Origin: a virus
Reading direction: 5' to 3' (one strand)
IMG/VR virus record: IMGVR_UViG_3300032240_001333
Location: 17,265 to 81,264 of that record
DNA length: 64,000 nucleotides
Made by a program: the position numbers and the translations under genes. This document shows, in pieces, positions 53,095-61,687 of this stretch (position 1 is its first letter; the number at the start of each line of letters is the position of its first letter). Under the pieces are notes generated by a model. It made no database searches. It was not told the DNA's origin and was given only the letters and a program-made list of their open reading frames with translations.

Positions 53095-54393
53095 ATGAGT
53101 AAAAAAGTTGGTAGACATTCACAGTCAGCAAATGACTTTTTAGAACCTAAACCAGTAGTAAATTTAACGGCTACAGACGTTGGAACAAATAGAGCATTTA
53201 ATGACGGTGCAGTAAACCTTTCTTGGGAATTACCAGCAGGTTCACCAGCTGCAACCTCTTACTCAATTATAACAAATCCTAGTACATCAACATATACAAC
53301 ATCTGATACTTCATATCAAGTAACAGGTTTATCATCTAATACATCATATACATTTTTAGTTGCTGGTATAAATGGAGCAGGAACATCTGCTGCAACAGAA
53401 TCTAGCTCTACACTAGTCACTACAGTTCCAGCAGCACCAACTTCTGTAAGTGCATCTTCACCAAATGTTAATCAAGACGTAGTTTCTTGGTCGGCAGGAT
53501 CTTCTGGTGGTAAAAATATTACAAGCTATACTGTAGTTTCATCAGATGGTCCTACATATACAAATCAAACATCACCAGCAACAATTGCAGAAACTGGTGG
53601 AACATCACAGACATATAGTATTTATGCAATTAATGATAATGGAACATCAGCAGCTGCAACAACAGATTCAATAACAACAACAGCACCATTTTTTCCTCCA
53701 TACTTTCCATACTTCCCACCATACTTTCCTTATTTCCCACCATTCTTTCCATATTTCCCATTCTTTCCACCATACTTTCCACCATTTTTCCCATACTTTC
53801 CATTCTTTCCACCATTCTTTCCACCGTTCTTCCCACCATTCTTCCCACCATTCTTCCCACCAAGATTTGGTCCATATTTCGTAGGTAGATGTGTTGATGA
53901 AGACACTTTAATATTAACTAGTAAGGGGTTAGTTCCTGCTAAAAATATACAAATGGGAGACTCACTACTAACTGTTGATATCCAAGCACTAGAATCAGGT
54001 CAAGGTACATTTGATTTAAATACTACAGACTTGAATATCAATACAAATTTTGTAATGACAGAAATTACAAATATAATCGTTGCTCAAAAAGCAGATAGAG
54101 TATATTTTAATAATGACTACGCAAATAAATTTACTGAAACTCATCCAATATTTATAAAGAGAAATTCAGAATACCGTGTAGTAGAAGCAGCAAATGTTGT
54201 AGAAAAAGATATAATTATAATTATAAATCTAGATAAACTACACGAATCAGTTACAACAAAAGAAGCAGTTTCTGAAATAGAAGTAACATCTGTACATAAA
54301 GAAACTTTAGATACTCCAAAAGATGTCTATACCTTCAGTTGTGATCCATATAACTGGTACTTTGCTGGTAATATACTAACTCACAATAAGTAA
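53095..54393 (+). CDS. FnIII fibre/adhesin with FPY linker and C-terminal Hint (intein-like) domain
   Basis: 432 residues. Two fibronectin III domains (about 16-105 and 110-195; NLSWELPAG and VVSWSAGSSGG strands), an aromatic FPPYFPYFPP-type linker (about 198-262), then a Hint domain (266-432): Cys266 in GRCVDEDTLILTSKGLVPAKNIQMGD, a TETHPIF block (H350), and the end FAGNILTHNK (H430, N431). There is a splice-type N-terminal Cys and His-Asn end, but Lys follows Asn and no C-extein exists, so cleavage or attachment rather than splicing is expected. RBS AAGGAGA. Confidence 0.85.
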   Translation: MSKKVGRHSQSANDFLEPKPVVNLTATDVGTNRAFNDGAVNLSWELPAGSPAATSYSIITNPSTSTYTTSDTSYQVTGLSSNTSYTFLVAGINGAGTSAATESSSTLVTTVPAAPTSVSASSPNVNQDVVSWSAGSSGGKNITSYTVVSSDGPTYTNQTSPATIAETGGTSQTYSIYAINDNGTSAAATTDSITTTAPFFPPYFPYFPPYFPYFPPFFPYFPFFPPYFPPFFPYFPFFPPFFPPFFPPFFPPFFPPRFGPYFVGRCVDEDTLILTSKGLVPAKNIQMGDSLLTVDIQALESGQGTFDLNTTDLNINTNFVMTEITNIIVAQKADRVYFNNDYANKFTETHPIFIKRNSEYRVVEAANVVEKDIIIIINLDKLHESVTTKEAVSEIEVTSVHKETLDTPKDVYTFSCDPYNWYFAGNILTHNK

Positions 54394-54406
54394 TTAATTA
54401 GTCATC

Positions 54407-54430
54407 AAAACCCCCTCAAAAGGGGGTTTT
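54407..54430 (+). terminator. Rho-independent terminator
   Basis: AAAACCCCCT/AGGGGGTTTT around CAAA, ending the fibre/adhesin transcript. Confidence 0.9.
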
Positions 54431-54437
54431 GGTATTC

Positions 54438-54466
54438 TTGACAATAATAAATATATTTACTATAAT
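54438..54466 (+). promoter_or_regulatory. Sigma70 promoter of the oxygenase cassette
   Basis: TTGACA (54438-54443), 17-bp spacer, TATAAT (54461-54466), directly after the terminator. Confidence 0.88.
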
Positions 54467-54490
54467 GTATTTCTAAGAGAAAGATATATA

Positions 54491-55198
54491 ATGCAAGATC
54501 ATTATGATATAGATAATAATCCTTGGTTTACAAAAGATAGATCAGAGTCTGCCTCTGTTAGAGTAAATAGATCATTTAAAAATATTAATGTTTCTAATCC
54601 TGGTATTGGATTAAATATTTATGAATCTGCAATTCCTGCTAATATTAGACAAAATGCAATTAAAACATTAGAAGATAAATTAACTAATGGATCTAAATAC
54701 AAGTGGTCAGAAGCACAAGTTACAAATTCTAATAAAGCAATTAAAAGTGCTAGAGATTGTGTTGACTTTAAATTTAAACCAGAAAATTTAGGACCTAGAG
54801 ACGACAATAATTCAGATCTTCTTGATATGCATAAATCAATATATGATATTTTAAAATCATGTGTTGATGATTATTGTCAATATTGGGGAATTAATGTTGT
54901 CTATTATGAAGCATTTAATTTTGTAAAATATACTGGTCCTGGACAACACTTTAGAGTACATGCTGATCATGGTCCAGCATATAACTGTACTGTATCCGCA
55001 GTTATTTATTTAAATGATGATTATGAAGGCGGGGAAATTGCATTTCCTAGACTTGATAAGTTAGTTTATAAGCCAAAAGCTGGCGACATAGCAATTTTTC
55101 CATCAAATTACATATATGAACACTCCTCAGAACCAATGATTTTTGGAGATAAATATTCAGTTGTTGTAATGATGGATATTAATTTATTAGCACACTAA
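54491..55198 (+). CDS. 2OG-Fe(II) oxygenase
   Basis: 235 residues. HxD in FRVHADHGPAYNC, core AVIYLNDDYEGGEIAFPRLDKLVYKPKAGDIAIFPS, distal His in YEHSS, and Lys (DKYSVVVMMD) in place of Arg. SARDCVDFKFKPE near residue 95 is shared with the next gene (NYRDCVDFKFK), so the two are tandem paralogues. First gene of the six-oxygenase cassette; weak RBS AGAGAAAG. Confidence 0.88.
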   Translation: MQDHYDIDNNPWFTKDRSESASVRVNRSFKNINVSNPGIGLNIYESAIPANIRQNAIKTLEDKLTNGSKYKWSEAQVTNSNKAIKSARDCVDFKFKPENLGPRDDNNSDLLDMHKSIYDILKSCVDDYCQYWGINVVYYEAFNFVKYTGPGQHFRVHADHGPAYNCTVSAVIYLNDDYEGGEIAFPRLDKLVYKPKAGDIAIFPSNYIYEHSSEPMIFGDKYSVVVMMDINLLAH

Positions 55199-55207
55199 GG
55201 AGAAAAA

Positions 55208-55867
55208 ATGGAAAATAAAATGACTTGGAGCTCGGTAGAAGATTTAGGACATGGTATATTTGTATATAGAGATGTTTTATTAAAAGAATTAAATGTTATT
55301 GAAAGATTAGAAAAAGAATTAGATGGCAAAAATTCTGGATATACATGGCAACCAGCTTATGTTGGGTATCAAGAAAGAATGCCAAACTACAGAGATTGTG
55401 TTGATTTTAAATTTAAAAAAAGTGATATAGAACACGATAAATCTGAAGTTTCATTAGCATTGCAACAAATTTGGCAAGATTGTTACGATAGACAGGCACC
55501 AGCAGTTGCAGATTATTGTAAAAAATTTAATATTCATCAATTAAGATATTGGGAAGCATTTAACTTTATTAAATATGAACCAGGACATCATTTTATGGAG
55601 CATCATGACCATGGATTTTCTTATAATTGTACGGTATCTCTTGTTGGATATTTAAATGATGATTATGAGGGTGGAGAGCTTTATTTTAGATTACAAGATT
55701 TAAATATAAAACCAAAAGCTGGAGATTTATATATATTTCCTTCAACATACATGTATCCGCATCAAGCAAAAGTGGTGCATTCTGGAACTAAGTATTCTTT
55801 AGTAACCATGTTAGATTATAGCGCTAAATTTCATACTCAACAAATGTATGAAGATAGCGGAAATTAA
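55208..55867 (+). CDS. 2OG-Fe(II) oxygenase (tandem paralogue)
   Basis: 219 residues. HxD in FMEHHDHGFSYNC, core LVGYLNDDYEGGELYFRLQDLNIKPKAGDLYIFPS, distal His in YPHQAK, Lys in TKYSLVTMLD. Same RDCVDFKFK block as its neighbour. AAGGAGA RBS. The last base overlaps the next gene's start. Confidence 0.88.
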   Translation: MENKMTWSSVEDLGHGIFVYRDVLLKELNVIERLEKELDGKNSGYTWQPAYVGYQERMPNYRDCVDFKFKKSDIEHDKSEVSLALQQIWQDCYDRQAPAVADYCKKFNIHQLRYWEAFNFIKYEPGHHFMEHHDHGFSYNCTVSLVGYLNDDYEGGELYFRLQDLNIKPKAGDLYIFPSTYMYPHQAKVVHSGTKYSLVTMLDYSAKFHTQQMYEDSGN

Positions 55868-56583
55868 TGCCAATATTAACGGCATATAAAACTAATCCAA
55901 ACTCTTTTATAATCGAACCACTTTCAGTTAAAAGAGATTGGATGGAAAATACTCCAGAAAAACATGCCTATCATTGTTTTCCTGTAACTATGGCAAATAC
56001 AATAGGTTGGACCTTATCCTCACCAGTAGATATATCTTTTACTTGGAATGGAATAACAGATACCACACCAGATACTGTAAAAATTTTATCTGGAGAACAG
56101 TATGCTTATACTGGAAGAGGTCAAGGAACAATTAGCTTTATGACTGGTTTAATTTTTAAATCAGAAAAAAATGTTAGTTTATTTACAATTACCTGCCCTA
56201 ATTATTTTAATCAAGATTTTGAGGTAATGTCTTCATTAATAAGTACTTCATTTTATCCTAATGAATTACCTTTAGCAATAAAAGCAAAAACACCAAATAA
56301 AGAAATAACTATAAAAGCTGGTGAACCAATTGCTACTATTATTCCAATTTCATTAACTTCTTTAAAAGATGAATCTATAGAAATAAAAGATTTTATTTTT
56401 ACTGAAGAATACACTAATGCTCAAAGAAAATATGGTGAAGCTGCACAGGTAATTAATAAATCTGGTAAATGGACAGACTGGTATAGAGATGCTATTAATG
56501 AAGAAGGATTATCTATAGGAGAGCATGAAGTTAAATCATTAAAGTTAAAAGTTATAGATAATTCAAGGAAAAATAATGGCTAA
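55867..56583 (+). CDS. DUF6065-like beta-rich protein
   Basis: 238 residues. Features: KHAYHCFPVTMANTIGWTLSSPVDISFTWNG, TISFMTGLIFKSEKNVSLFTITCPNYFNQDFEVMSSLISTSFYPNELPLAIKAKTPNKEITIKAGEPIATIIPISL, matching the DUF6065 type, probably a jelly-roll. It is always seen here between oxygenases, so it may be a substrate, partner or sugar-binding protein (inference). Related to the next gene. Confidence 0.65.
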   Translation: MPILTAYKTNPNSFIIEPLSVKRDWMENTPEKHAYHCFPVTMANTIGWTLSSPVDISFTWNGITDTTPDTVKILSGEQYAYTGRGQGTISFMTGLIFKSEKNVSLFTITCPNYFNQDFEVMSSLISTSFYPNELPLAIKAKTPNKEITIKAGEPIATIIPISLTSLKDESIEIKDFIFTEEYTNAQRKYGEAAQVINKSGKWTDWYRDAINEEGLSIGEHEVKSLKLKVIDNSRKNNG

Positions 56584-57304
56584 TAAAATTAAATTTGTTT
56601 CAAATAGACCATGGTTGAAAAAAGATAGTGCTTCCGTCCCAACACCAACAATAAAAGAAATGCCAGAATGGTTTAGAAAAGCAGATAGATTTGCCATAAA
56701 TCCTATGACAAAAGATTATTGGATAGGTCCAGATGGAGGAAAAATTCCAACTTGGAAAGCTTGCCCAGCACTGTTTGATATATTAAGTACAGGATATGTT
56801 TTAAAAACACCATGTGATTTAAAATTTTATTTAAAAAATTCAAAAATAGCTGTTGAAATATCTGACCCTAAGTATAAAGATTTTTGTACAGAAAGACCAT
56901 TTATGCCACAATTTGTTCATCCACAAGGATACTATCAAGAACACTTTGCATGGTTTCCAGATTGGGCAGTGGAACTACCAGAAGGGTATAGTGCATTATA
57001 TACTCATCCATTAAATAGATTTGATTTACCATTTTTTATGACAACTGGAATTATTGATAACGATAAGGTTAAATTACCTGGGACTATGCCATTTTTTATA
57101 ATTAAAGGATTTGAAGGAACTATTCTTGCTGGAACCCCGTATGCCCAGATTATTCCATTTAAAAGAGAAGATTGGAAATCTGAAATTATTATTGAAGATA
57201 TTAAAAATATAAACAAAAAAAACCAAGATAATAGTAATACTTATAGAATTAAAGATGGTGGATTTTATAAAAATAATGTATGGTCTAAAAGAAATTATGA
57301 GTAG
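56576..57304 (+). CDS. DUF6065-related beta-rich protein
   Basis: 242 residues. PEWFRKADRFAIN, GKIPTWKACPALFDILSTGYVLKTPCDLKFYL, QEHFAWFPDWAVELPEGYSALYTHPLNRFDLPFFMTTGIID, GTILAGTPYAQIIPFKRE. The last block aligns in kind with GEPIATIIPISL of the previous gene. Overlap of 8 nt with it. Function unknown. Confidence 0.65.
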   Translation: MANKIKFVSNRPWLKKDSASVPTPTIKEMPEWFRKADRFAINPMTKDYWIGPDGGKIPTWKACPALFDILSTGYVLKTPCDLKFYLKNSKIAVEISDPKYKDFCTERPFMPQFVHPQGYYQEHFAWFPDWAVELPEGYSALYTHPLNRFDLPFFMTTGIIDNDKVKLPGTMPFFIIKGFEGTILAGTPYAQIIPFKREDWKSEIIIEDIKNINKKNQDNSNTYRIKDGGFYKNNVWSKRNYE

Positions 57305-57321
57305 GATGGTATAATCAATAT

Positions 57322-57993
57322 ATGGATAAAGAATTAGCTAATGGCTCACAAAATTGGGAAAATCGTGTTTCAATAACTCCACCAGGATTTTTTGGAACAT
57401 CTGCAAATAATATTCAAGTAAGAGAAAATTTTATGACAGAAGAAGAAAGAGAGTTTCTTTTATCTGCTGCTAAATCAATTGATTCGTGGGACAGAACTGA
57501 AACCCATTATAATGATAATGGTGTAATTATTTATGACGCTTCATATTGGGATAATAGAGTTGCATCAAGACCAATTTTAGATAAAATTGATCCTCAAATT
57601 TCAATTGTTATAGAAAATATGGTTAATAGATTTAAATTAGAAGTAGATGAATTTTTTCAAGTTGATGCCAAACCCACAAGTCCAGCTATAGTAAGATGGA
57701 TGGCAGGATATAGGCAAGAACCACATGCAGATAAACAATTACAAAATGGAGAACCAAATGATTTTCCATGGTATGATTTAGCTGGTCTTTTTTATTTAAA
57801 TGACGACTATGAAGGTGGAGAATTATATTTTATAAATCAAGGTGTTGAATTTAAACCAAAACCAGGAGCAGCTTATTTTTTTCCAGGAGATGTAGGATAT
57901 AGTCATGGAGTTAGAGAAATTACTAATGGAATTAGATATGTTATCCCATTCTTTTGGACTATTTTAAAACATACTGGGGAAAGACAACCATGA
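57322..57993 (+). CDS. 2OG-Fe(II) oxygenase
   Basis: 223 residues. HxD in EPHADKQL, core LFYLNDDYEGGELYFINQGVEFKPKPGAAYFFPG, distal His in YSHGVRE, Arg in GIRYVIPFFW. Leaderless: TGG-TATAAT (57310-57315) ends six bases before the ATG. Confidence 0.9.
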   Translation: MDKELANGSQNWENRVSITPPGFFGTSANNIQVRENFMTEEEREFLLSAAKSIDSWDRTETHYNDNGVIIYDASYWDNRVASRPILDKIDPQISIVIENMVNRFKLEVDEFFQVDAKPTSPAIVRWMAGYRQEPHADKQLQNGEPNDFPWYDLAGLFYLNDDYEGGELYFINQGVEFKPKPGAAYFFPGDVGYSHGVREITNGIRYVIPFFWTILKHTGERQP

Positions 57994-58802
57994 GTAAGAA
58001 TTTAAACTTTATTACTTTATATCCAAAAATACATATGTATAAGAATGTATTTAAAGATGTAGACTCTTTTTTAGAAAATGCAAAAAAATGTGAAATTTGG
58101 GAACAATGGTATACATTTGGAGATATGCTTGCTCTTCAAGAGGCACCAATTAAATTTAATAATTTTCCAACAAAAGAAGAATATGTTAATGCAAGATCAT
58201 GGCAGGCAGAAAATGAAAATGATAAATTAAGAAATGAACTTACTGAAGAAGTAGGAGAAATTTTTTATGATGTAACAAACCATTTCCTATCTACATACCC
58301 AGAAATTAAATTTTCTAATTGGGTAAAAAATCCAGCATCAATTAATAAATATACTAATAATGCAGGTATATCAGAAAATTATGCAATGAATTACCATACA
58401 GACTTTGTTGAAGCTGAAAAAGATTGGCCAGGGTCTAAATTTTCAATAACTACAACTTTTTATTTAAATGACACATATGATAATGGTGAAATATGTTTTA
58501 AAATTAATGATGAATATATTTCTTATAAACCACAAAAGGGTGATGTCATAGTATTTCCATCAAGCCCACCATACTACCATGCAGTAAGAAAAGCTAGTGG
58601 TTCTGATAGGTACATGATTAGATCTTTTTGGCAATTTGACTACGATGGTTCTTCAGAATGGATTGAGGGTCAAAATAAATATGGAAAAGATAAATGGGAT
58701 GAAATGGAAAAAGAAAGAATTAAAGGTATTAGATTTAATTATCAATTTGATGGAGAAAGTTTTCATGAATTTTTTGGTAAAGATAATGGAATTTATAGAT
58801 GA
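57990..58802 (+). CDS. 2OG-Fe(II) oxygenase
   Basis: 270 residues. HxD in MNYHTDFVE, core TFYLNDTYDNGEICFKINDEYISYKPQKGDVIVFPS, distal His in YYHAVRK, Arg in DRYMIRSFWQFD, then a polar tail of about 55 residues. The ATG at 57990 overlaps the previous stop (ATGA). Confidence 0.88.
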   Translation: MSKNLNFITLYPKIHMYKNVFKDVDSFLENAKKCEIWEQWYTFGDMLALQEAPIKFNNFPTKEEYVNARSWQAENENDKLRNELTEEVGEIFYDVTNHFLSTYPEIKFSNWVKNPASINKYTNNAGISENYAMNYHTDFVEAEKDWPGSKFSITTTFYLNDTYDNGEICFKINDEYISYKPQKGDVIVFPSSPPYYHAVRKASGSDRYMIRSFWQFDYDGSSEWIEGQNKYGKDKWDEMEKERIKGIRFNYQFDGESFHEFFGKDNGIYR

Positions 58803-59641
58803 AGCAATGCGTATGCGGAAGATCTGCAACATATCCATATTGCGATGAAACACATAAAAAGAAAAGGAAACCAGAAATGAAAAATGGAATGATTGATATT
58901 ATAGATCCATCTAAATTTATTATTTTACAAGATGAAGAAATCCCAGAAAATAAAAGAGGAGTTCTTGGAGTATCAACAAATAAAATTGTAGAAATACCAA
59001 ATTTTGTAGATCCAGATGTTGTTCCTAAAATGATTAATTTTTTTGAAAATTGTGATGTTGAATGGGGAGATATTGCTTTTTATGGATCATCTGGAAAAGG
59101 AATTAAAACTGATTCTGCAACCATGGAAAAATTTGGATTGCCAGATGGATTTTTTGATAAATTAAAAGATAAATATCAAGAAGCTATAAAAACTGTTTTT
59201 GGTAGAGAAGTTAGAGCAAATACATCTCATGCACAAAAATGGGATGTTGGCGGATTTGCATCACCACACTCAGATAACTCAGATAATGATGGAAAACCAA
59301 ATGCTTTTGAAATAAATAAATATGTTGGAATTCTTTATCTAAATGATGATTACGAAGGTGGAAATTTATACTTTTGCGATAAAGATAATGAAATGAATCC
59401 ATATTTATCATTTAAGCCAAATGCGTATTCTTATTATGTATTTCCTGGAGGATATGAAAATATACATGGAGTAGCAGAAATTACAAAAGGAACTAGGTAT
59501 ACAATGGTTTCATTTTGGGATTTTGCAGATTTAGTATATGATGAAGAAACATTAGAGCGTTGGAAAGAAGAAGAGAAGCAGGTAAGAATTGAACAGGCTG
59601 CTCAAAAAGAAGAATGGCTAAAAGGAAATAAATATGCTTAA
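58799..59641 (+). CDS. CDGSH iron-sulfur motif fused to a 2OG-Fe(II) oxygenase
   Basis: 280 residues. Residues 1-20 are MKQCVCGRSATYPYCDETH: C4, C6, C15 and H19 match the CDGSH [2Fe-2S] signature C-x-C-x2-S-x3-P-x-C-D-x2-H, with ET in place of GS. A basic linker leads to the oxygenase: H157 and D159 (SPHSDNSD), LYLNDDYEGGNLYFCDKD, H223 (NIHGVAE) and R233 (GTRYTMVSFWDF), then a charged coiled tail. The cluster could pass electrons to the iron centre or sense redox state (inference). Confidence 0.82.
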   Translation: MKQCVCGRSATYPYCDETHKKKRKPEMKNGMIDIIDPSKFIILQDEEIPENKRGVLGVSTNKIVEIPNFVDPDVVPKMINFFENCDVEWGDIAFYGSSGKGIKTDSATMEKFGLPDGFFDKLKDKYQEAIKTVFGREVRANTSHAQKWDVGGFASPHSDNSDNDGKPNAFEINKYVGILYLNDDYEGGNLYFCDKDNEMNPYLSFKPNAYSYYVFPGGYENIHGVAEITKGTRYTMVSFWDFADLVYDEETLERWKEEEKQVRIEQAAQKEEWLKGNKYA

Positions 59642-60230
59642 TCTTCAACAATATGAAAAAATACATTATTATAAAAATGTTATTTCTGAACCAAATAAAT
59701 TAATTGAATTAATTGAATTATCTGATAATAATTTAACAGAAAATTCAAGTATTCCAAAATGGAAAGAATGGTCTGCAAGTGGAGATGTTGCATATTTATT
59801 TGGATATCAAAAAAGATTTAATGATAATGTAGATAAGGATCCAGACTCAGATATTCAAACAATAAATAACACTCTTAAAAGTGCCATTATAAATGCATCA
59901 GAAGATTATGCAAGAGTTCATAATATTAATATTGGTTCTTTAACACCTCTATCTATTAGTAAATATTCAACTGGTAAATCCATGGGGCCTCATGTAGATG
60001 ATTATGGTAACGGCGATGACCCAAATATATCAGTTGTTTTATATCTTAATGATAACTATGAGGGCGGAGAACTATTTTTTAAAGAGCAAGGCATAAAGAT
60101 AAAGCCAGAAGCAGGAAGTATTATTATATTCCCATCAGTAGATCCTTACTATCATGAGTCCCTGCCAGTTATTTCTGGCATCAAGTATATGTGTCCTGGA
60201 TTCTGGCGTAAAACTAACAAGGTGGTATAA
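59634..60230 (+). CDS. 2OG-Fe(II) oxygenase
   Basis: 198 residues. HxD in GPHVDDYGN, core VLYLNDNYEGGELFFKEQGIKIKPEAGSIIIFPS, distal His in YYHESLP, Lys in IKYMCPGFW. Last of the cassette; overlaps the CDGSH fusion by 8 nt and precedes the second collagen-like fibre by 7 nt. Confidence 0.88.
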   Translation: MLNLQQYEKIHYYKNVISEPNKLIELIELSDNNLTENSSIPKWKEWSASGDVAYLFGYQKRFNDNVDKDPDSDIQTINNTLKSAIINASEDYARVHNINIGSLTPLSISKYSTGKSMGPHVDDYGNGDDPNISVVLYLNDNYEGGELFFKEQGIKIKPEAGSIIIFPSVDPYYHESLPVISGIKYMCPGFWRKTNKVV

Positions 60231-60237
60231 TTAAAAA

Positions 60238-61227
<990 letters not shown>

Positions 61228-61228
61228 A

Positions 61229-61675
61229 ATGGCAAAAGATCTTGGCAGTAAAAAAGGTACAAGAAAAGTAACTGTACCAAATATCAGTACATTGTCTATT
61301 ACAGATGCAAGAACAGCATTAACAAATATAGAATTAAACTATTCTGATTCTAGTACAACTACTGCAACATCAGGAGATGATGCTAAAGTATTCAGTCAAT
61401 CACCAGCAGCTGGCACAATAGTATTATTAGGAAGTACTGTATCTATAGGTTATTATACATATGTTGCTCCACCATTTTTTCCATATTTTCCATATTTTCC
61501 AAATTTTGGACCATATTTTGCTCCACCATTTTTTCCATATTTTGCATGTAATCCATTACAAGGTACAGGATGTTTAAGAACAGCACCAGGTTCTGGTGGA
61601 AAAACATGCTATTATGATTCTGTATATAATTGTGCAGGAAATTGTGTTGGCGGATCATTATTATTTTGTTTATAA
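61229..61675 (+). CDS. PASTA-domain protein with FPY segment and Cys-rich tail
   Basis: 148 residues. Residues 10-78 form a PASTA-like domain (KVTVPNISTLSITDARTALTNIELNY..VFSQSPAAGTIVLLGSTVSIG), a fold that binds peptidoglycan or beta-lactams. Then a PPFFPYFPYFPNFGPYFAPP-type segment like that of the 53095 protein, and a Cys-rich end (CNPLQGTGC, CYYDSVYNCAGNC). No signal peptide, so it is probably a virion part that touches the cell wall. Confidence 0.75.
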   Translation: MAKDLGSKKGTRKVTVPNISTLSITDARTALTNIELNYSDSSTTTATSGDDAKVFSQSPAAGTIVLLGSTVSIGYYTYVAPPFFPYFPYFPNFGPYFAPPFFPYFACNPLQGTGCLRTAPGSGGKTCYYDSVYNCAGNCVGGSLLFCL

Positions 61676-61687
61676 AGAAAGGGTAAT

